Shown here piece by piece: positions 15,970-24,526 of a stretch of DNA of 64,000 nucleotides. Under the pieces are notes generated by a model that saw only the letters and a list, made by a program, of their open reading frames with translations, did no database searches and was not told where the DNA came from. This stretch comes from Clostridiales bacterium (lineage in GTDB: Bacteria; Bacillota; Clostridia; Oscillospirales; Acutalibacteraceae), in the NCBI GenBank assembly GCA_019422525.1, contig JAHZDE010000004.1:1-64000 (forward strand), in the 5' to 3' direction. The position numbers and the translations under genes were made by a program. Position 1 is the first letter of the stretch, and the number at the start of each line of letters is the position of its first letter.

Positions 15970-17007
15970 TCAGGAGTTCCGGGGTGCTCCGCACCAGGGG
16001 CAAATGACACAGTCAGAGGGGATCTGTTTCCCACAGTTGCCGCAATACACCGCATGACCAAAGGTCGAAACCGGGCGCTGATAGGGATTTCCCGGATTGG
16101 GGGCAGACGGTTCGGCGGACTGCTGGGAAGCGTTATTCTGAGGAGCGGGCTGCTGCTGAGGAGCTGCCGGACGCTGATAGGGATTTACCGGATTGGGAGC
16201 AGACTGTTCAGCAGACTGCTGGGGGACATTATTCTGAGGAGCGGGCTGCTGCTGAGGAGCCGCTGGACGCTGATAGGGATTTACCGGATTAGGCGCAGGC
16301 TGTTCGGCAGGCTGCTGAGGAGCGTTATTTTGAGGAGCAGGCTGCTGCTGAGGAGCCGCTGGACGCTGATAGGGATTTCCCGGATTGGGGGCAGACTGTT
16401 CAGCAGGTTGCTGGGGGACGTTATTCTGGGGAGCAGGCTGCTGCTGAGGAGCCGCCGAACGCTGATAGGGATTCCCCATAGGAGGCTGGGGCTTCTTGGA
16501 AACAAAGCTGGTGAAAGGATTATACCAATCCTCGCCCCGTGCTTCCCGGGGACCCACAGGCTTGCCACCCATCCGGCGGTTCAATTCCGTCAGGTTCCGG
16601 CATATGGAAACAATCAGAAGCAGGAACTCATAAACCAGCCGGGCTATCACATTGTACGCCACAATAATAATCAAGCCGCTGACCAGATTCTGGCCAAAGC
16701 TTCCGAAGCCCATGAAGATGGTAAAAATTCCATAGAGAACCAGGAAAATCGCCACCGTTAAATATACAATGCGTAAAATTGGCTCAAAATATAACTTTTT
16801 GGAATTCAAAAAATTATACAGCCAGCCGGCAAATCCATGAAACCGTCCTTCATTCCGGGCGGAAAGGAACGTACAATACAGCACCGCCATCACGACGACT
16901 GCCGCAGCCAGGCATCCAATGACAATCCAGGGCCATACAGCAGCCTTTTCATAGATGCTGTAGTAGCCGGACATCACCGAATCCGAATCAAAATTTGGTT
17001 CAAACAT
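15970..17007 (-). CDS. Membrane protein with Pro/Gln tandem repeats and C-terminal zinc ribbon
   Basis: A 345-residue protein of unknown function. The N-terminus is short and exposed, followed by one transmembrane helix (about 24-48), an amphipathic segment, and a two-helix hydrophobic region (about 78-140) resembling small DUF4282-type membrane domains. Residues 179-306 are four 32-residue repeats beginning NPYQR and rich in P, Q, A and N. The C-terminus is a zinc ribbon, YCGNCGKQI...ICPWCGAP (two CXXC pairs). ATG 17007 lies behind AAGGAGG. It is the last of three genes with two small helical proteins. The repeats look like a flexible spacer tethering the zinc ribbon at the membrane. Confidence 0.75.
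   Translation of the reverse strand: MFEPNFDSDSVMSGYYSIYEKAAVWPWIVIGCLAAAVVVMAVLYCTFLSARNEGRFHGFAGWLYNFLNSKKLYFEPILRIVYLTVAIFLVLYGIFTIFMGFGSFGQNLVSGLIIIVAYNVIARLVYEFLLLIVSICRNLTELNRRMGGKPVGPREARGEDWYNPFTSFVSKKPQPPMGNPYQRSAAPQQQPAPQNNVPQQPAEQSAPNPGNPYQRPAAPQQQPAPQNNAPQQPAEQPAPNPVNPYQRPAAPQQQPAPQNNVPQQSAEQSAPNPVNPYQRPAAPQQQPAPQNNASQQSAEPSAPNPGNPYQRPVSTFGHAVYCGNCGKQIPSDCVICPWCGAPRNS
16090..16473 (-). repeat. Four 96-bp tandem repeats inside the zinc-ribbon membrane protein gene
   Basis: Four consecutive 96-base units encode near-identical 32-residue blocks (NPYQR, then PQQQPAPQNN and SAPNP), and a fifth partial unit follows. The units differ at a few third positions and residues (P/S, V/A, G/V). 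The array should be prone to copy-number change by slippage or recombination. Confidence 0.9.
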
Positions 17008-17049
17008 GATATGAACATCCTCCTTCTTGAAACCTGTTCCGGCTCCCAC

Positions 17050-17346
17050 TCAAAAAAAAGTCTTTCGGGACTCTTCTTCTCCTGTGCCTTCCCAAAACGC
17101 TTCCCGCTGGCCGTTTGGACCGGCATTCTCTGAAGCATATTTTTCAACCCGTCCAAACAGGCGGGTCATTTCCTGTATTTTTTCCTCCATTTGCCGGCAG
17201 TGGTTCCGAATATTCCGGTCTGCCAGCAAAGCATCATCCAAATCCAGCTGCCGCATCGCCTGCTGGATTTCCCGAAGGCTTTTGACACACCTACGGCTTT
17301 GAAGCGATATTTTTTCCATCCGGCTCCTGATTTCTTTTTCGTTCAT
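17050..17346 (-). CDS. Small helical protein of unknown function
   Basis: A 98-residue, highly charged, all-helical protein (MNEKEIRSRMEKISLQSRR...), with heptad-like hydrophobic spacing through about residue 70 and a polar, disordered-looking tail. I start at ATG 17346, behind a GGAGGGG ribosome site; the longer ORF begins inside the upstream gene. It is the middle gene of the operon and resembles its upstream partner in size and helical character. I recognise no domain. Confidence 0.6.
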   Translation of the reverse strand: MNEKEIRSRMEKISLQSRRCVKSLREIQQAMRQLDLDDALLADRNIRNHCRQMEEKIQEMTRLFGRVEKYASENAGPNGQREAFWEGTGEEESRKTFF

Positions 17347-17390
17347 ACAACAGCCCCTCCTTCTGGTATGAATCCCGATACACCGGCCTG

Positions 17391-17696
17391 TTAAAACAGG
17401 GTTTCCTCCCCGCTCCACAAGGAAGATTCCTTTAACAGGGCTTCCTGGGACCGCAGCTGCGCCCCTGCTTCCGAAATTTCCTGTGCCAGCTTTTCCATAC
17501 AGGTAATCTCCCGCTTCATATCTGCGGAAGCCTGTTTTACCGCATTTTTCAGCTGGTCAAAGGTTTCGTCCCCTGTTTCCAGCCCTGCCATATCATCACA
17601 AAGGCCCGCAGCATTTTTTTCCGCCTGCCGCAGCATTTCGGCACAGGCCAGCAGGGTTTGCTCCTGTCTATGAATTTCACGCGCTTCTATTGACAT
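17391..17696 (-). CDS. Small helical protein of unknown function
   Basis: A 101-residue helical protein (MSIEAREIHRQEQTLLACAEML...) with two predicted long helices separated near the GLETGDETFDQL segment. Size and helical-hairpin layout recall WXG100-like proteins, but no WXG turn is present at mid-length (the only W-S-G is at the C-terminus). ATG 17696 has AGGAGGGGA upstream. It is the first gene of the three-gene unit ending with the zinc-ribbon membrane protein; the partners suggest a membrane-associated complex. Confidence 0.6.
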   Translation of the reverse strand: MSIEAREIHRQEQTLLACAEMLRQAEKNAAGLCDDMAGLETGDETFDQLKNAVKQASADMKREITCMEKLAQEISEAGAQLRSQEALLKESSLWSGEETLF

Positions 17697-17795
17697 TTTC
17701 CCGTCCCCTCCTGTCCCGGAAATCGTCACAGAAATCAGTATAAAACATCGCTAAAAAAATTGCAAATAAAAAAAACTTTTATAACCAAAAAACAT

Positions 17796-18764
17796 CTATT
17801 CTCTGCTTTCCCCGTTGGCTTCCAAAACCTCCCGGGGTTCCCCCAGGGACTTGAGAAAATCAGAAAACCATCCCGGTAAAGGGCTTGAAAACTCCATGTA
17901 TTCCCCGCTGCGGGGATGGACAAACCCCAGCCGTCTGGCATGAAGGCACTGGCCGTGAAGGGAACGGATCACGTCCCGGGGGCCATACACCTCATCCCCG
18001 GCCAGCGGATGGCCCAAATAGGCCATATGTACCCGGATTTGATGGGTGCGCCCAGTTTCCAGCCGTAGCCGCACATGGGTAAAGCGCCCATAGCGTGCCA
18101 GCACCTGAAAATGAGTCACCGCCTGCCGGGATGCCTTTTCCGTCACGGCCATTTTTTTCCGGTCCACAGGATGCCTCCCAATGGGGGCGTTGACGGTGCC
18201 GCAGTCCTCTTTCAGATTGCCATAGACCACGGCCTCATACTCCCGATAGAAGCTGTGCACCTGGATTTGTTCCGCCAAATGCCGATGGGCAAAATCATTT
18301 TTGGCCACCATCAGCAAGCCGCTGGTATCCTTGTCGATTCGGTGGACGATTCCCGGCCGCAAAACGCCGTTAATGCCCGAAAGGCTGCTGCCGCAATGAA
18401 ACAGCAGGGCATTGACCAAAGTACCGTCCGGATTGCCGGGGGCCGGATGCACCACCATGCCCTTAGGTTTGTTGACTACCAGCAAGTCCCCGTCCTCATA
18501 GACAATGTCCAAAGGGATATTCTCGGGCTCCACGGTGGTTTCCCGCACCGGAGGAAGCAGCACTTCCACCTGCCAGCCTTCCCGAAGCTTCAGGCTTTTC
18601 TGGGGAATCTTCCCCTCCACCTTTACGCAGCCTTCCTCAATCAGCTTCTGGGCGCCGGACCGGGTCATTTCTTCCAGGCTCTCCGCCAAAAATCCATCCA
18701 GCCTTTTGCCTCCGTTTTCCGGGGAAACCGTCAGGGAAAAGCGCTCTTCTTCCCGGGAATTCAC
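17796..18764 (-). CDS. RluA/RluD-family 23S rRNA pseudouridine synthase
   Basis: A 322-residue enzyme that isomerises uridine in large-subunit rRNA. It has an N-terminal S4 RNA-binding domain (RLDGFLAE...SGAQKLIEEGCVKVEG) and the catalytic domain with HRIDKDTSGLLMVAKN (catalytic Asp) and RLETGRTHQIRVHM. It is the RluD/YlyB type. It overlaps lspA by 4 bases, the lspA-rluD order common in Firmicutes. The C-terminus carries a short charged extension. Confidence 0.93.
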   Translation of the reverse strand: MNSREEERFSLTVSPENGGKRLDGFLAESLEEMTRSGAQKLIEEGCVKVEGKIPQKSLKLREGWQVEVLLPPVRETTVEPENIPLDIVYEDGDLLVVNKPKGMVVHPAPGNPDGTLVNALLFHCGSSLSGINGVLRPGIVHRIDKDTSGLLMVAKNDFAHRHLAEQIQVHSFYREYEAVVYGNLKEDCGTVNAPIGRHPVDRKKMAVTEKASRQAVTHFQVLARYGRFTHVRLRLETGRTHQIRVHMAYLGHPLAGDEVYGPRDVIRSLHGQCLHARRLGFVHPRSGEYMEFSSPLPGWFSDFLKSLGEPREVLEANGESRE

Positions 18765-19243
18765 CGGCGGCTCCTTATCACATATTCCCGGCCATCGTCT
18801 TTGCCGGTACAGAAGATCACGTACACCAGCAGCAGGATCACGCCCACCACCACAAAGCAGTCCGCCAGATTGAACACCGGCGGGAAAAACGACACCTGGA
18901 TATAATCCACCACATATCCCAGCACCAGCCGGTCAATGAGGTTGCCAATACCGCCGGCAATAATCAAAATCATCGACAGCCGGGACAATGCTGTGTGCTT
19001 CCGATAAAAAATCAGCACACCCAGCATAATCAAAATAAACACGGATGTCACCGCTACCATAATCCACAAATATCCCGGCAACATTCCAAAGGCCACGCCG
19101 GTGTTTTCCACATAAGTGACGTCCAGCAGGCCGGGAATCAGCGAAAGGGTTCCATCGGGCTTCAGGTTCTGGACCACCAGATATTTCACCACCTGGTCGG
19201 CACCCACTCCCAACGCCACGAAAATCAGAGAGAGAATCAGCAA
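18761..19243 (-). CDS. lspA: Lipoprotein signal peptidase (signal peptidase II)
   Basis: A 160-residue membrane aspartyl protease that removes the signal peptide of prolipoproteins. Four transmembrane segments are visible. The family motifs NTGVAFGML, GGIGNLIDRL and FNLADC carry the two catalytic Asp residues. It begins with TTG at 19243 behind AGGAGGAAC. It is coupled to the pseudouridine synthase by an ATGA overlap and lies 97 bases after divIVA. Confidence 0.95.
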   Translation of the reverse strand: MLILSLIFVALGVGADQVVKYLVVQNLKPDGTLSLIPGLLDVTYVENTGVAFGMLPGYLWIMVAVTSVFILIMLGVLIFYRKHTALSRLSMILIIAGGIGNLIDRLVLGYVVDYIQVSFFPPVFNLADCFVVVGVILLLVYVIFCTGKDDGREYVIRSRR

Positions 19244-19340
19244 AGAAGTTCCTCCTTACCTAACAATAAGCAGGGGCCAGCCTGTGCAGCCGCCCCTTAC
19301 TTTTACACACATACGATGAGCGCCAAGCCCCCTGCCGCGG

Positions 19341-20234
19341 TTACGACTGATGCTTGTGGAAAATATCCACCGGGGACTCAGGGTTTTGGGAAGAATCGTC
19401 CTCCCCGTCAAAATGCACCGGCGTATACCGGACATCGGTCTGGGGAACTTCTTCCTCTTTTGCCGGCGGGAAGCTGGAAACCTTCAGGGTATATTCCTCT
19501 TCGCCGTCGTTCTGTTCCCCGTTTTCGCCTTCAGCAGGGGTGCCGGATTCGGTTTCCTGCGCTGCCGGCTCTTCCGGGGTTTCCTCTGCGGGGGATTCTT
19601 CCCCTTCCGGTTTGCCGCTGTCGTCAGCAGGCGCTGCGGTCTCTTCCTCCTGAGCGGCCGCGGTTTCTTCTTCCTTGGGCTGCTCTTCCTGTGCAGGCGT
19701 TTCTGTCTCCTGAGGTTCTTCTTCCTTCGGCTCCTCCCGGCGCTGGCTGGGAAGTGCCGTAATCAGCGTCAAATGCTGCTTGTACATCCGCAGCAGATTG
19801 TCGCGGAAATCAGAAACCTGCTGCTTCAGGTCAGCAAGCTCCTTGTCATATCTCGCAATTTCCCCTTCGGCCGCGCTGATAATCCGCTCTGCCTTGAGGT
19901 TTGCATCCTTCAAAATAATTTCGGCCTTGTGTCTTGCTTCCCGGATGGAAGCCTCTCCCAGCTTCTGAGCGCTGATAAGGGCGTTTTTAATCACATCCTC
20001 ATCTTCCCGATAGGACTCTACCCGCTGGGCCAGCACGTCCAGCTTTTTCACCAGCTGCTCGTTTTCCGCTTCCAAAGAAGCGATGGTTTCTTTCTGCTGG
20101 ATATTGGTCTTCAAAAGCTGCTCATAGGATTCCTTTACTTTATCCAGAAAAGCATCCACGTCCTCCGGCTTATACCCGGAAGAAAAACCGGATTTGCGAA
20201 AATTCGCATTGATAATGTCATTCAGCGTCAGCAA
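19341..20234 (-). CDS. divIVA: Cell-division/polarity protein DivIVA
   Basis: A coiled-coil protein that binds negatively curved membrane at the septum and poles. The conserved N-terminal lipid-binding domain (LTLNDIINANFRKSGFSSGY, then KPEDVDAFLDKV) is followed by a long coiled coil to about residue 165. An unusual C-terminal half of about 130 residues is dominated by E, P, A and Q and looks disordered; B. subtilis DivIVA is only about 164 residues. The start is TTG behind AAGGGGG. It sits in the standard sepF-ylmH-divIVA order. Confidence 0.93.
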   Translation of the reverse strand: MLTLNDIINANFRKSGFSSGYKPEDVDAFLDKVKESYEQLLKTNIQQKETIASLEAENEQLVKKLDVLAQRVESYREDEDVIKNALISAQKLGEASIREARHKAEIILKDANLKAERIISAAEGEIARYDKELADLKQQVSDFRDNLLRMYKQHLTLITALPSQRREEPKEEEPQETETPAQEEQPKEEETAAAQEEETAAPADDSGKPEGEESPAEETPEEPAAQETESGTPAEGENGEQNDGEEEYTLKVSSFPPAKEEEVPQTDVRYTPVHFDGEDDSSQNPESPVDIFHKHQS

Positions 20235-20267
20235 TGCAATAACCCCCTTGCTTTGTCTCCTGCACGG

Positions 20268-21017
20268 TCACAGGTATTTGCGCCCGGCAATTCCAAGGCG
20301 CCCTTTTTTTGTCTTCGGCCCCAGGCGGTCAATTCGGTAGCGGCCCTTTCCCCTTACGGAGAGAAGGTCCCCTTCGGCCACCAAAGCCGAAACGGACTGG
20401 ACGGGCTCGTGGTTTTTCATCACCATTCCCGAAAGGACCAGTCCGGCAGCCTTTTCCCGGCTCAGCCCCACGGCCGCGGCCACGGCGCAGTCGAGCCTTG
20501 GGGAAGCGATGACCCCTTCAAAAGGGGCAAACCCTCTTCCCTCCGGCAAAGGCTCCGAAAACCCGGGCGACAGCGTTACGCCTACCCGGCCCACCTTGTC
20601 CACCTGTTCCAGCAAAAACCGGGCGGTTTCTTCCCGGACGAACAGCACGCAGCGCCCTTTTTCGGGCAGGATGTCGCCCAAAGCGCTGCGCTGCACACCG
20701 GCACCCAGAAAGGCGCCCAGAAAATCCCGATGGCTCAGTTCGTCACAGGGCCGGTACCGCACGGTGATGGCTGTGATGGGGAATTCCTCCGGGTCAGGTT
20801 CCTGATAGGAAGGAAACACCCCCAGCATCACCCGCTCGCCGTTTTCATACCCGCCCCACAGCCGGAAGTTTTCACACCGGGCACGCTGTACCAGTTTTTC
20901 GGCAATGGCAGCTTCCCTTTCATCCAGGAAGGCTGTAAAGGCGGGGTATTTTTCCCCCTGACGAATCACATCCTGAATCCGGGCCTCCAGCCACTGCTCC
21001 TGACGGCTATCAGACAT
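20268..21017 (-). CDS. ylmH: YlmH-type S4-domain RNA-binding protein
   Basis: A 249-residue protein of the YlmH family, found between sepF and divIVA in Gram-positive bacteria. The C-terminal third is an S4 domain (SPRLDCAVAAAVGLSREKAAGLVLSG, then VAEGDLLSVRGKGRY). In related species YlmH binds ribosomes and assists translation or rescue of stalled subunits. It overlaps sepF by 8 bases, so it is translationally coupled. Confidence 0.9.
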   Translation of the reverse strand: MSDSRQEQWLEARIQDVIRQGEKYPAFTAFLDEREAAIAEKLVQRARCENFRLWGGYENGERVMLGVFPSYQEPDPEEFPITAITVRYRPCDELSHRDFLGAFLGAGVQRSALGDILPEKGRCVLFVREETARFLLEQVDKVGRVGVTLSPGFSEPLPEGRGFAPFEGVIASPRLDCAVAAAVGLSREKAAGLVLSGMVMKNHEPVQSVSALVAEGDLLSVRGKGRYRIDRLGPKTKKGRLGIAGRKYL

Positions 21018-21471
21018 AAACGCCGTTATTTTCTAATTCATCCATTACCTCATCGCCGGTCAAATCCACGTTATACGGGGTAATGATGTAGGTGCAGGTG
21101 GATACCCGCTTAATCTTGCCGCCGTTGGCATAGGCCACGCCGCTGAGGAAGTCGATGATTCTCCGGGAGGTATCCTTGTTGGTTTCCTCCAGGTTCAGCA
21201 CTACGGTATGCATTTTCAAAAGCTCGTCAGCCACAGCGCGGGTTTCCTCGCCGAAGTTTTCGGGCTTAAACAGCACCACCTGCAGCTGGGCGGTGGCGTG
21301 GATATTGACCACTTTGTTGTTTCCCTGGCCGCCACGACGGGCAGGGACTTCTTCCCGGCGATTTGCGGTTTCAGCTTCTTCCTCCATCTCCCCTTCTTCG
21401 TCGTAGACATAGTCCACTTCGTCATCGGGGGGGTTCCACATTTTCTGGAACTTATCAACAATACCTGCCAT
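21010..21471 (-). CDS. sepF: Cell-division protein SepF
   Basis: A 153-residue FtsZ-binding protein. It has an N-terminal amphipathic membrane-targeting segment (MAGIVDKFQKMW), an acidic linker (to about 50) and the core SepF domain with VLFKPENFGEE, AVVLNLE-like VVLNLEETNKDTSRRIIDFLSGVAYANGG. It assembles into rings that align FtsZ filaments at the septum. A good GGAGG lies upstream; the linker is longer than in B. subtilis. Confidence 0.93.
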   Translation of the reverse strand: MAGIVDKFQKMWNPPDDEVDYVYDEEGEMEEEAETANRREEVPARRGGQGNNKVVNIHATAQLQVVLFKPENFGEETRAVADELLKMHTVVLNLEETNKDTSRRIIDFLSGVAYANGGKIKRVSTCTYIITPYNVDLTGDEVMDELENNGVYV

Positions 21472-21491
21472 CTGTCAATCCTCCTGTATTT

Positions 21492-22238
21492 TCACTTTAG
21501 ATTTGTCGCGTATTGCCGCTGACCAAACAGGGAAGAGCCCACACGGACCATGTTGGAGCCGCACAAAATAGCCTCCTCAAAGTCCCCGGACATTCCCATG
21601 GATAAATAGTCCATGGCTACATTATCACTTTTTTTACTCTTTATGTCAACAAAATATTGATGCATCAAAGAAAAATAATTGCGAAGCTCCTCATTTTCAC
21701 GGCAAATCGGGGGGATTGCCATCAAACCACACACCGAAATTCCTTTCATTCCGGCAATTTCTCCCAAAAGGCTTTCCAGCTCTTCGGCCATCACGCCGGA
21801 CTTATTCTCTTCCCGTCCCACGTTTACCTCTATCAGAATCCGGCTGGTCACGCCCCGCTGCACCGACAGCCGGGAAATTTCCGACGCCAGCCGCACGCTG
21901 TCCACCGACTGGATCATATCCACTTTTCCCACCAGATATTTCACCTTGTTGGTCTGCAAATGGCCGATAAAGTGTACCTGGCAGTTTTCTTTGTCCAGCC
22001 GGTCATATTTTTCCTCCAGCTCCTGCACGCGGTTTTCCCCGATGGTGTGCACCCCCAGAGAAATGGCATGGTTCACCACCTCCACCGGCACGGTTTTGGT
22101 AGCGGCCAGCAGGATAATGTCTTCCGGTTTTCTTCCCGAAGCCTGTGCGGCGGCAGCAATGCGTCTTTGAATGTCCGCAAGGTTCTGTTCCACGGCCCGG
22201 CACCGGGCACACAATTCCTCAGATAACTTTTCCGTCAT
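21492..22238 (-). CDS. yggS: YggS/PLPBP-family pyridoxal phosphate homeostasis protein
   Basis: A 248-residue PLP-binding TIM-barrel protein without known catalysis, involved in vitamin B6 and amino-acid balance. The PLP lysine is in LLAATKTVP, with GENRVQELEEKY, HFIGHLQTNKV and the SMGMSGDFEEAI phosphate loop also present. I start at ATG 22238 behind GGAAGGG; the longer reading starts within the HlyD-like gene, which it overlaps by 20 bases. The yggS-sepF order is conserved. Confidence 0.92.
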   Translation of the reverse strand: MTEKLSEELCARCRAVEQNLADIQRRIAAAAQASGRKPEDIILLAATKTVPVEVVNHAISLGVHTIGENRVQELEEKYDRLDKENCQVHFIGHLQTNKVKYLVGKVDMIQSVDSVRLASEISRLSVQRGVTSRILIEVNVGREENKSGVMAEELESLLGEIAGMKGISVCGLMAIPPICRENEELRNYFSLMHQYFVDIKSKKSDNVAMDYLSMGMSGDFEEAILCGSNMVRVGSSLFGQRQYATNLK

Positions 22239-23550
22239 ACAAATCAGTCCCTTCCACAACCACTTCGTCATACAGCTGGATAGTCTCGTCAGTCACCAGC
22301 TGTTCTTTGTCTTCGTCCGTCAGATCCGTGCGGCAAATGGCATAGCCGTTTACGGTAATGTCAGAAAATACCTGCACAAAATGGAGCTGGCTTCCGCTTT
22401 TCACATACACGCCCATGACGTTTTCGTGGGTGACGGTGCGCTCTTTGCCGTTAGCGTCCTTCACCTTCTGCTCCACGTCGGCAAAATGGATGGCCTTCTG
22501 GTTCACCATAACGCCCGAATAGCTCTTGATTTCAATCTGCACCGTCTCTTGCCGGATATTGGCCAGCGCCGAGTTCATAGTATCACATTCCAGAATCACC
22601 GCCGCATCGCTGTTGGGGGTTTCCTGGTTGACCGCTGCCACCCGGGCAGGGATTTTTTCCGTAGTGGCAAAGGGCATGGAGATCTGCACTTCGCTGGTCT
22701 GTTTCAGCTTGAGGGCAGTGGTGGCGTCCACGGTACAGGCAAAATACCACATGAATTCCTCGCTGATTTTTCCCACGGCATGATCCGGCAGCTCCTCGGG
22801 GGAATACTCCCGGTTCAGGTCGTCCACCGTCAGGTTTAAAACTTTGTCGTAGTCAAACACATTCTCCCAGCCGTCGATGACGCTGGAAAAATAGCCCGAT
22901 TCCGGCGCGGTCACCTGCCCCATCACCGCCGAGGCCTCTTTATCCAGAGCGGCCTTTTCATTTTGCAGGGTCCGCAGGCGGGTGGTATAATCCACGCTGG
23001 TGCCGGTAGCAATCTGCCTCTGGTTAAACTGGTGGGTCAGTTCCTCCCGCCCGGAGGAAAGGCCGGAAGCGTCATGATCCCGGATGGCGCACAGAAGCTC
23101 GGAAAAGGTCTGGTCGATACGGGCATCAATCTGCTGAATGTCCGCCGCATAGGTTTCCCCTTCGTTGTCAAGACTCTGGAGAAGCTTCATTTCCGAGTCC
23201 AGCGTTTCCGACTGCTGGCTGGCAGACGCCGCACTTTCGCTTTCAAAAACGTCCGCCACCACGCCGCCTTTGGAAACCCGGCCGCCGTCCTGGAGCCGAT
23301 AGCCCAAAACGCCGCTGCCGTCCTGCCGGGTAATCACGGTTTCCTTTCGGATGGCGTAGCCGGTGGTCTGCACCGAATCGGAGGCCGTGGCCCAGGTAGC
23401 GGTTTCCAGCTTCAGAGGCTCATAATTGGCCGACCAGATTTGATACCCAATATAAAACAGGATTAACAGCCCCAAAATGCCCGAAACGGTCTTTCGCACA
23501 AGGGGGGCTTTTTTTCCAATTTCCACCTGCTCGCGGGATTGTCTCGCCAT
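22219..23550 (-). CDS. HlyD-like membrane-fusion protein
   Basis: A 443-residue protein with a short basic cytoplasmic end, one transmembrane helix (about 22-42), a lipoyl/barrel-sandwich half (GSGVLGYRLQDGGRVSKGGVVADVFES), a coiled-coil hairpin (about 105-215), and a second half-barrel (TAPESGYFSSVIDG). It then has beta-domains with two long charged stretches. This is the periplasmic-adaptor layout, here in a Gram-positive. No ABC transporter is adjacent; in Clostridia such genes lie just before yggS-sepF, suggesting an envelope or division role. Confidence 0.8.
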   Translation of the reverse strand: MARQSREQVEIGKKAPLVRKTVSGILGLLILFYIGYQIWSANYEPLKLETATWATASDSVQTTGYAIRKETVITRQDGSGVLGYRLQDGGRVSKGGVVADVFESESAASASQQSETLDSEMKLLQSLDNEGETYAADIQQIDARIDQTFSELLCAIRDHDASGLSSGREELTHQFNQRQIATGTSVDYTTRLRTLQNEKAALDKEASAVMGQVTAPESGYFSSVIDGWENVFDYDKVLNLTVDDLNREYSPEELPDHAVGKISEEFMWYFACTVDATTALKLKQTSEVQISMPFATTEKIPARVAAVNQETPNSDAAVILECDTMNSALANIRQETVQIEIKSYSGVMVNQKAIHFADVEQKVKDANGKERTVTHENVMGVYVKSGSQLHFVQVFSDITVNGYAICRTDLTDEDKEQLVTDETIQLYDEVVVEGTDLYDGKVI

Positions 23551-23568
23551 GGATTACATTCCTCCTTT

Positions 23569-24513
23569 TTATAAAATCTGCGCTTCTTGCAAAACAGCTT
23601 CGCTCTCCTGTATCAGCCTTTCAAGGTCGCCGGGCTCATCTACATACAGCCACTTTGCGCCTTCTTCCCGCCTTAGCCAGGTCAGCTGCCGTTTGGCATA
23701 GCGTCTGGTTTCCCTTTTAATATTCTCGACGGCTTCTTCCAATGGGATTTCCCCCCGGAAATAGGGCGCAAGCTCCTTATAGCCGATGGCCTGGATGGCC
23801 GTGTTTCCCGGATGCTTTTCGAGAAAGGCTTTAGCTTCCTCCACCAGCCCCTGCTCCATCATCATATCCACCCGGCGGTTAATGCGCTCATACAGCACTT
23901 CCCGCTGATGGAATCCCAAACACAGCATGGCCCACCGGTAAGGGGATTCCCCCTGCGCCGCCTCCTTCGACTGCTGGGAAAACGGCTCCCCGGTCAGCAA
24001 ATAGACCTCCAGCGCCCGTATCACCCGCTTGCGGTTGTTGGGGTGGATATTCCGGGCCGCTTCCTCGTCCACCTGCCGCAGCTTTTCCCACAAAGCAACA
24101 GGGTCCCGCTCACTTTCTTCTTCCAGCTGTTTCCGAAGGGCGGGATTTTCGGGCATTTCGCAAAACTGGATGCCCCGCAGTAGGGAGCGCACATACAGCC
24201 CCGTACCGCCGGCGATAATGGGCAGCTTTCCCCGGCTGTGAATCTCTTCGATGCACTTGCCCGCCAGTGCCACATAGTCCGCCACACTGAACCGCTCGCT
24301 GGGGGAAAGAAACCCTAACAAATGATGGGGCACCCCCTGCATTTCCGATTCGTCTGGCCGGGCGGTGCCGATTTTCATTTCGGCATAAATCTGCATGGAG
24401 TCCGCCGACACTACCTCGCCATGATGGCGTTTGGCCAGCTCCACCGCCAGTGCGGTTTTTCCCGAAGCAGTGGGCCCGGCCACAACCGCCACGGGTATTT
24501 TTGTCCTATTCAA
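23569..24513 (-). CDS. miaA: tRNA dimethylallyltransferase
   Basis: A 314-residue enzyme transferring a dimethylallyl group to N6 of A37 in tRNAs reading UNN codons. It has the Walker A AGPTASGKTAL, SADSMQIYAEMKIGTARP, GGTGLYVRSLL and the C-terminal KRETRRYAKRQLTWLRR. It begins with TTG at 24513 behind GGGGGGAG. miaB, encoded in the same run at 30.3-31.7 kb, carries out the next step on the same base. Confidence 0.95.
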   Translation of the reverse strand: MNRTKIPVAVVAGPTASGKTALAVELAKRHHGEVVSADSMQIYAEMKIGTARPDESEMQGVPHHLLGFLSPSERFSVADYVALAGKCIEEIHSRGKLPIIAGGTGLYVRSLLRGIQFCEMPENPALRKQLEEESERDPVALWEKLRQVDEEAARNIHPNNRKRVIRALEVYLLTGEPFSQQSKEAAQGESPYRWAMLCLGFHQREVLYERINRRVDMMMEQGLVEEAKAFLEKHPGNTAIQAIGYKELAPYFRGEIPLEEAVENIKRETRRYAKRQLTWLRREEGAKWLYVDEPGDLERLIQESEAVLQEAQIL

Positions 24514-24526
24514 ACGGCTCCCCCCT

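Noticed and set aside
16090..16473. A CRISPR array
   Set aside because: The 96-bp units are contiguous, in frame and without unique spacers; they encode a Pro/Gln-rich protein repeat.
17050..17696. ESX/WXG100 type VII secretion substrates
   Set aside because: Sizes fit, but neither protein has a central W-x-G turn and no EssC-like ATPase is in the window.
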